From: an uncultured Chloroflexota bacterium
GTDB lineage: Bacteria; Chloroflexota; Chloroflexia; Chloroflexales; Roseiflexaceae
Length of the DNA stretch: 18,142 nucleotides
Reading direction: 5' to 3'
Assembly (NCBI GenBank): GCA_937876225.1
Contig: CALFIC010000157.1
Span: 1 to 18,142 of the forward strand
Shown: piece by piece, positions 13,768-18,142 of the stretch
Layout: each line of letters starts with the position of its first letter
Position numbering within the stretch: the stretch's first letter is position 1
Position numbers and translations under genes: made by a program
Notes under the pieces: generated by a model
Seen by the model: the letters and a program-made list of their open reading frames with translations, nothing else
Told to the model about the DNA's origin: nothing
Databases searched by the model: none

Positions 13768-16707
13768 ATGAAGCGTGAGCACTGGCTCATCGTTTACAGC
13801 ATCGGTGTCGGCTTGGTAGGGTGGGTTTTGTTGGCCTGGCAATTTACGCTACCAGCAATTCCCCTCTGGCATGTCGCAGTATTCATCCTAACCACACTCT
13901 TAATCGAGAGTGTGGGTTTTCGTGTGCCACCTGCCGACCCTCACACCCTCGCCGGCGTCGCTATTTTGAGCATCACGCTGGCAGTTGGCCCGAGTACTGG
14001 CGCATTAGTGGTAGCCATCAACGCCTTCCTCATCGGCATGGTGTTGCCGTTTGTCGACCAGCGTCCGGCCACCTTTTATAGTGTCATCGTACGGCCGTGG
14101 ACACGAGCAGGGGTACGGGTCATTGCCGTCTATACCGGCGTCTGGCTGGCGAGTCATATCGCTGGCCCGCTCGGGATTGCCCTGCAAATCGCTAGCTACC
14201 CGGCATGTATCATGCTCAACCGCTGGGCACGTATCGGGCTCGATCATGGGGCGGCGGCGGTGCACAAATGGTGGCAATCGGTCATCGTATCGGTGCTAAT
14301 TGCCGAAGTCATCCCATTGCCACTTGCCATCCTTGGCGCTAATATTTATACCCGCTTGGGGATTGTAGATTTCATTTTGGGTGGATTTGCGGTGCTGGGG
14401 GCGAGTGCGGTGATGCGCCAGGTGACGATTAGTCTGCGTCAACAGCGAGCCGCCACCAACGAGCTGACCATCCTCAATGCCACCAGCCGAGCGATTATCC
14501 GGGCCGAGCTCGATGTCGATGCCTTGTGCGATTTGATTTATCACGAGGCGGGCAATGTACTCGACACATCGTCGTTCCACTTGGGGATTTTCGAGCCAGA
14601 CAGTGACCGCTACACCCTCAAAGTGCGGGTCCAAGACAACCAGCGCTTGCCGGCACTGACGGTCGATTTACCGTCGGGGGATGGGCTGATTGGCTGGATG
14701 CGCCAAACGGGGCGCTCGCTGTTGATTACAGATTTCATGGCCGAAATGGACCGCTTACCGGCACGGCCACGCTACCAGAGTAACAACCCACCCCGTTCGG
14801 GGATTTATGTGCCGCTGATTAGTGGCGACCAGGTGATTGGCAGTATCTCGGTACAAAGTCTGCGCGTAAACGCCTTTCAGGCCGAAGATTTACGCCGGTT
14901 GTCGCAGATTGCCGACCAAGCGGCATTAGCCATCACCAAGGCCCGCACCTTCCACGAAGCGCGCGAGCGGGCCGTACAACTCCAGGCCATCCAAGACGTC
15001 AGTGCGCATTTGTCGGTGCTCCTTGAGCCAGACGAGTTGTTGCCCGAGGTGTTGCGCTTGATTCGCGAACATTTCGGCTATCACCCGGTGCACTGTATTA
15101 CCATTGCCGACGACGGCACGTTGCAGTTCCGCGCCACCACCACCGACCACGACGCCGCCGAATTCATGCGCGATTTGGTAGCAGGCTCTGGTACGGGGAT
15201 TATTGCGCATGTGGCGCGTACCGGGCAGATGCTCCTGGTCAACGATGTGCGCAACGACATTCATTATGTCGAAGACGACCCACACACCCGGAGCGAGCTA
15301 GCCGTACCGATCCGCTTTGGCGAGCGCTTGATTGGGGTACTCGACGTGCAGAGTAGCGAAGTGTGGCGCTTCCACCAGACCGACGTGTTTGTGATGCAGA
15401 CCCTGGCCGATCAAATCGCCTTGGCGCTGGAGCGGGCCCGGGCCTTTAGCGCCCAACGCGAAGAAGCCTGGCGCCTAAATGTGCTCTTGCAAGCCGCCGA
15501 AGAACTGAGCCGCCCCACGGCGCTGGGCGACCTGCTGACTACGGCGGTGCGTTTGCCACTACGCTTGCTCGATTGCCGGCGCTGTGTTTATTTGGCGTGG
15601 GATCGCCACAGAGGGCTGTATGTGGCAGCGGCAGCGGCGGGGCTCAGCCCCCTCGAAGAAGATGAATTGATTGGCGTGCAATTCGCCGAGTCGCTGTTTG
15701 ATGTGCCCCATCACCCCGCCCACAACGTGATGCTGAGCGAGTTACCCCCTGCCCATGCCGCCGCATTGCAACCCTTCCACGGCCGGCACGTGTTGATTTT
15801 GATTGCACGGGGGCGCAGTAGCACGCCCGGGATTTTGGTGGCCGATTACGACATCCCCGAGCGCACCTTTGGCGAACGCGAGCAAAAATTGTTTAGTGGG
15901 TTGGCGGGGCAGATTGGTAGTGCCATTGAAAACGCCTTGCTCGAGCAAGAAGCGGCCAACGCCGCCCGCCTCGAAGAAGAATTGCGGGTGGCCCGCGACA
16001 TCCAAACCTCGCTGTTGCCTGCCCGTACCCCACAATTGCCGGGCTGGGACATTACGGCGCACTGGCGGGCGGCGCGGGTCATCGGCGGCGATTTCTATGA
16101 TTATTGGCCGCTGCGCGACGCCGATAATCAGCCGCTGTTTGGCTTTGTGATTGCCGATGTCAGCGACAAAGGGATGGCGGCGGCGCTGTTTATGGCGTTG
16201 TCACGCAGTTTGGTACGGGCCGCAGCCCTCGATGGCTCTGATCCAGCGCAGGCGTTGATGCGCGCCAATCGTTGGATTACCCGCGATTCCGAATCAGGCA
16301 TGTTTGTGACGATTTTTTATGGCATCCTCAACCCTGCCACCGGGCATCTGCGTTATTGTTGTGCCGGCCACAATCCGCCGATTTTGCTCCGTCCTGACGG
16401 CTCGTTTAGTGAGCTGAGCACACCGGGGATTGCGTTGGGGGTCATCGAAGAAGCGACCTTGCACAGCCACGACATCACCATGGATGCGGGGGATTTGTTG
16501 GTCTGCTATACCGACGGCGTGACCGAGTCGTTTGACGATCACGACAACCAATACGGCACGCAACGCCTGCGCGACATGATGCACCAGCACCGCCACGACC
16601 CCACCAATGTCACCATCCAGGCCATCGCCGACGATGTGACCACCTTTAGTGAGGGACGGATTTACGACGATGTCACGATGTTTTTAGTGAAACGAAAAAT
16701 ACTGTAG
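13768..16707 (+). CDS. Membrane-anchored triple-GAF SpoIIE/RsbU-type PP2C phosphatase
   Basis: A 979-residue signalling protein. About six or seven hydrophobic helices occupy residues 5-215. Three GAF domains follow (about 245-392, 410-560 and 570-725), the second and third joined by a helical linker. After a coiled coil (about 728-752, ARLEEELRVARDIQTSLLPARTP) comes a full SpoIIE/PP2C domain with GGDFYD (773-778), ADVSDKGMAAA (796-806), CCAGHNPPILL, YTDGVTES (914-921) and DDVTMFLV (967-974). The metal-binding aspartates Asp775, Asp797, Asp916 and Asp967/968 are all present, so it should be active. Its expected job is to dephosphorylate the STAS proteins encoded just upstream in response to a ligand or membrane state sensed by the N-terminal part; the signal is unknown. 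AGGCGAGG precedes the ATG by about 7 bases. The TAG stop is part of the first downstream repeat. Confidence 0.93.
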   Translation: MKREHWLIVYSIGVGLVGWVLLAWQFTLPAIPLWHVAVFILTTLLIESVGFRVPPADPHTLAGVAILSITLAVGPSTGALVVAINAFLIGMVLPFVDQRPATFYSVIVRPWTRAGVRVIAVYTGVWLASHIAGPLGIALQIASYPACIMLNRWARIGLDHGAAAVHKWWQSVIVSVLIAEVIPLPLAILGANIYTRLGIVDFILGGFAVLGASAVMRQVTISLRQQRAATNELTILNATSRAIIRAELDVDALCDLIYHEAGNVLDTSSFHLGIFEPDSDRYTLKVRVQDNQRLPALTVDLPSGDGLIGWMRQTGRSLLITDFMAEMDRLPARPRYQSNNPPRSGIYVPLISGDQVIGSISVQSLRVNAFQAEDLRRLSQIADQAALAITKARTFHEARERAVQLQAIQDVSAHLSVLLEPDELLPEVLRLIREHFGYHPVHCITIADDGTLQFRATTTDHDAAEFMRDLVAGSGTGIIAHVARTGQMLLVNDVRNDIHYVEDDPHTRSELAVPIRFGERLIGVLDVQSSEVWRFHQTDVFVMQTLADQIALALERARAFSAQREEAWRLNVLLQAAEELSRPTALGDLLTTAVRLPLRLLDCRRCVYLAWDRHRGLYVAAAAAGLSPLEEDELIGVQFAESLFDVPHHPAHNVMLSELPPAHAAALQPFHGRHVLILIARGRSSTPGILVADYDIPERTFGEREQKLFSGLAGQIGSAIENALLEQEAANAARLEEELRVARDIQTSLLPARTPQLPGWDITAHWRAARVIGGDFYDYWPLRDADNQPLFGFVIADVSDKGMAAALFMALSRSLVRAAALDGSDPAQALMRANRWITRDSESGMFVTIFYGILNPATGHLRYCCAGHNPPILLRPDGSFSELSTPGIALGVIEEATLHSHDITMDAGDLLVCYTDGVTESFDDHDNQYGTQRLRDMMHQHRHDPTNVTIQAIADDVTTFSEGRIYDDVTMFLVKRKIL

Positions 16708-16747
16708 AGACGCAGCAAGCTGCGTCTCCACCATGCGTTGCATGGTG
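16704..16747. repeat. Nested-palindrome repeat, copy 1 (also a possible terminator)
   Basis: Two back-to-back hairpins: a perfect 10-bp stem (16707-16716 with 16719-16728, core GAGACGCAGC/GCTGCGTCTC) and a perfect 8-bp stem CACCATGC/GCATGGTG (16729-16736 with 16740-16747). The first T-A-G of the phosphatase stop lies in the repeat's GTAGAGACGCAG opening. It may end transcription of the signalling operon, although no T-run follows. Confidence 0.85.
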
Positions 16748-16785
16748 TTACGAAGTATGAAATAGGAAGCATAAAGTAGGAAGTT

Positions 16786-16846
16786 GTAGAGACGCAGTGG
16801 AGCCGCAGCTTGCTGCGTCGTACTGCGTCTCCACCATGCAACGCAT
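16786..16846. repeat. Nested-palindrome repeat, copy 2
   Basis: It opens with the same GTAGAGACGCAG as copy 1 but carries an insert: AGACGCAG (16790-16797) pairs with CTGCGTCT (16823-16830), and inside it CGCAGC-TT-GCTGCG (16804-16817) forms a second stem. It ends with CCACCATGCAACGCAT, a truncated form of the CACCATGC hairpin. A GAAGTATGAAATAGGAAGC-like filler separates it from copy 1. Confidence 0.8.
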
Positions 16847-16875
16847 ACGAAGTATGAAGCATAAAGTAGGAAATT

Positions 16876-16940
16876 GTAGATACGCAGTGGAGCCGCAGCC
16901 TGCTGCGTCGTACTGCGTCTCCACCATGCAACGCATGGTG
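16876..16940. repeat. Nested-palindrome repeat, copy 3
   Basis: Nearly identical to copy 2, 90 bp further on. The opening is GTAGATACGCAG (one change), the inner stem is GCAGC-CT-GCTGC, and the end carries the full CACCATGC-AAC-GCATGGTG hairpin (16922-16940). GAAGTAGGAAGTAGGAAGTTGGAAG filler follows to about 16970. Frames read through this block are repeat translations, not genes. Confidence 0.8.
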
Positions 16941-16995
16941 TTACGAAGTAGGAAGTAGGAAGTTGGAAGTATGTAGGGGGGCACGAAGACATCTA

Positions 16996-17226
16996 TTAAT
17001 TGGCATGGCCGATACGTTGATACAACGATGCAAAGCGGTCATGGCTTTGCTGATAAGCTGAAACCACATGTGGGCGTGCTTGTGCATGTGTCGATTGCAC
17101 AAACGATTCCAGCACTACCGCCACCAAATTGGAAAGTGATTGCCCCTGTTGATCTGCAATTGTACGCAATAGTTCTGCAGTCGCATGATCAACTTCGGCA
17201 TAAAGCGTTTCGCGTTCTGTCGTCAT
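16996..17226 (-). CDS. Small ribbon-helix-helix (CopG/antitoxin-like) protein
   Basis: The product is 76 residues from the preferred ATG at 17226, which has GGGAG 7 bases upstream; an adjacent ATG at 17229 is too close to it, and a longer frame reaches 17253. Residues about 6-40 read ETLYAEVDHATAELLRTIADQQGQSLSNLVAVVLESFVQ: a short strand, a helix, a Gly-containing turn and a second helix, as in ribbon-helix-helix DNA-binding dimers. The C-terminal 35 residues (HVVSAYQQSHDRFASLYQRIGHAN) are polar and could hold a partner, as in antitoxins. No toxin gene is adjacent: the repeat block lies downstream, and a divergent membrane protein lies on the other side. It could be a solitary antitoxin relic or a local repressor of the divergent promoters. 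Family assignment is by pattern only. Confidence 0.68.
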   Translation of the reverse strand: MTTERETLYAEVDHATAELLRTIADQQGQSLSNLVAVVLESFVQSTHAQARPHVVSAYQQSHDRFASLYQRIGHAN

Positions 17227-17263
17227 CATCCATCTCCCAATACTGCGTATCAACGTCCGTCAT

Positions 17264-17289
17264 ATTATAATCCAAATCCACGGTATAAT
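17264..17289. promoter_or_regulatory. Tight divergent pair of -10 boxes
   Basis: A minus-strand TATAAT (17269-17264) reads towards the ribbon-helix-helix gene, and a plus-strand TATAAT (17284-17289, in CGGTATAAT) reads towards the YczE-like gene. Their inner edges are 14 bp apart, so each promoter's -35 region would overlap the other's -10. The two promoters could compete, and one repressor dimer could block both. Confidence 0.5.
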
Positions 17290-17321
17290 CAGGCGACACA
17301 CGTATAGGGAGTACCCCCAAT

Positions 17322-18041
17322 ATGGCGAATTTTTTCCGGCCGTCACGCACCATCCCCGTTACCACGTGGACGGCCACCTCACGCTGGGATTTGTCACTGC
17401 CTCGCCTCGCTATCTTGGTCGCTGGCTTGTTTTTGTTTGGGCTGGGTGAAGCGTTTTTTGTACAGTCCAATCAAGGCAATTCACCGTGGGCCGTCTTTGC
17501 ATCGGGCATCACCAACATTAGCGGCTTGTCGCTGGAATGGGCTACCTTTGCGATTGGCGCCGTGATTTGTCTGCTCTGGATCCCCCTCGGCGAAAAGTAC
17601 GGCATCGGCCCGATCGCCAACACCATCGTCGTGGCTTGGGCTATGGGCGTGGGGCGCTCGTTCATCCCGCTCCTCGGTGCGCAACAATACGGCATTAGCA
17701 TCATATATATTTTGGTAGGCATTAGCTGTATCGGCTTCGGCTCGGCACTCTACATTACCTGTGGGCTGGGCGCTGGTCCCCGCCAAGGGGTAATGGCCGC
17801 CCTGCACCGCATCACCGGCATCCGCGTGGCCCGCATCACCACCGCCATCGAAGTGGTGGTCTGCACCCTCGGCTTTTTCATGGGTGGCAAAATCGGCTTC
17901 GGCACGCTGGTGTTCGCCATATTGGTGGGCCAAGCCGTCGCCATCGCCTTTGGGGTCATCGGGCGCCTCGGCGCCATTACTCCCGTCGCCAGTGTCGCCA
18001 GTGACGACGATAGTGCATCGAGTAGTGCGGTTGACGGTTAG
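17322..18041 (+). CDS. YczE/YitT-type multipass membrane protein
   Basis: A 239-residue integral membrane protein with about six hydrophobic helices (near 28-48, 58-66, 72-90, 98-118, 125-147 and 172-215). It has an internal repeat: GNSPW (52-56) in the first half and GLGAGPRQGVMAALHRITGIRVARI (148-172) in the second, the pattern of the YczE family of conserved membrane proteins. The function of that family is not established; transport is a common guess. The N-terminus (about 1-25) is basic and cytoplasmic, and the last 15 residues are a Ser/Asp-rich tail. AGGGAG lies about 10 bases before the ATG, downstream of the TATAAT at 17284. It is divergent from the ribbon-helix-helix gene and appears to be a single-gene unit ending before the 18066 hairpin. 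Confidence 0.85.
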   Translation: MANFFRPSRTIPVTTWTATSRWDLSLPRLAILVAGLFLFGLGEAFFVQSNQGNSPWAVFASGITNISGLSLEWATFAIGAVICLLWIPLGEKYGIGPIANTIVVAWAMGVGRSFIPLLGAQQYGISIIYILVGISCIGFGSALYITCGLGAGPRQGVMAALHRITGIRVARITTAIEVVVCTLGFFMGGKIGFGTLVFAILVGQAVAIAFGVIGRLGAITPVASVASDDDSASSSAVDG

Positions 18042-18065
18042 TGTTTGTGTAAAAAATACCCCTAC

Positions 18066-18120
18066 ACGACAATCCCCCCAATACCAACGGCGTATGCCGC
18101 CACGGTGTTGGGGGGGTCGT
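18066..18120. terminator. Long branched hairpin after the YczE-like gene
   Basis: ACGAC (18066-18070) pairs with GTCGT (18116-18120). After a 3-base bulge, CCCCCCAA (18074-18081) pairs with TTGGGGGG (18108-18115) and the stem continues to ACC/GGT. The apical loop holds a second stem, CGGC-GTAT-GCCG (18088-18099). It lies 25 bp past the stop. The A-run at 18050-18055 would be a U-run for a leftward transcript, so it may serve a convergent gene beyond the window as well. Confidence 0.65.
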
Positions 18121-18142
18121 ACGTCTATCACCGGTGCGACAC

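Noticed and set aside
16662..16992. Three overlapping minus-strand frames with repeated WWRRS/HGGDAVRRS segments
   Set aside because: Their repetition comes from the nested-palindrome DNA repeats, all three frames stay open across the same block, and one overlaps the phosphatase gene end.

Overview
The window looks like chromosomal DNA from a Chloroflexota bacterium, probably class Chloroflexia. This is an inference from gene content and style: VanW proteins carrying 'ETGH...GG-x-AIFG-x-P...VQYFERAR' modules, GAF/SpoIIE phosphatases, a GT39-like membrane protein with a beta-rich ectodomain, and intergenic runs of low-complexity and palindromic repeats. I see no phage, plasmid, transposase, CRISPR, rRNA or tRNA gene. 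Most genes have a purine-rich ribosome binding site, and several promoters have TATAAT-type -10 boxes with weak -35 boxes.

Left edge (1-503): five tandem 14-bp repeats, then a gene-free stretch with decayed GC-rich phrases. Next comes a candidate PD-(D/E)XK nuclease-fold protein (504-1280, +). It faces, 14 bp away, a small extremely acidic protein (1295-1555, -).

Left centre (1295-7898, all -): a possible single operon read right to left. It holds an ABC ATPase (LolD/MacB type), a two-module FtsX-type permease whose start overlaps the ATPase stop, an AttH/CrtC-type lipocalin-like protein starting 7 bp after the permease, a large GT-C-like membrane protein, and the acidic protein. The first three form a recognisable envelope-export cassette.

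Middle (7982-11468): a 22-bp perfect palindrome probably ends the VanW gene (8065-9468, -). Two tandem paralogous class I glutamine amidotransferases of the PuuD/gamma-glutamyl-GABA hydrolase family follow (+). A 21-bp perfect hairpin separates them from a convergent thioredoxin-fold lipoprotein gene (11475-12401, -).

Right centre (12540-16707, +): a partner-switching signalling operon under an extended -10 promoter. It encodes a stand-alone STAS protein, an RsbW-type kinase fused to its own STAS domain, and a 979-residue membrane-anchored triple-GAF SpoIIE/PP2C phosphatase. No sigma factor lies nearby, so the output is unknown. The kinase-STAS fusion is the most interesting object in the window.

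Right edge (16704-18142): three nested-palindrome repeats of about 82-90 bp spacing that begin on the phosphatase stop codon. Beyond them lie a small ribbon-helix-helix protein (-), a tight divergent promoter pair, a YczE-type membrane protein (+) and a structured hairpin at the end.
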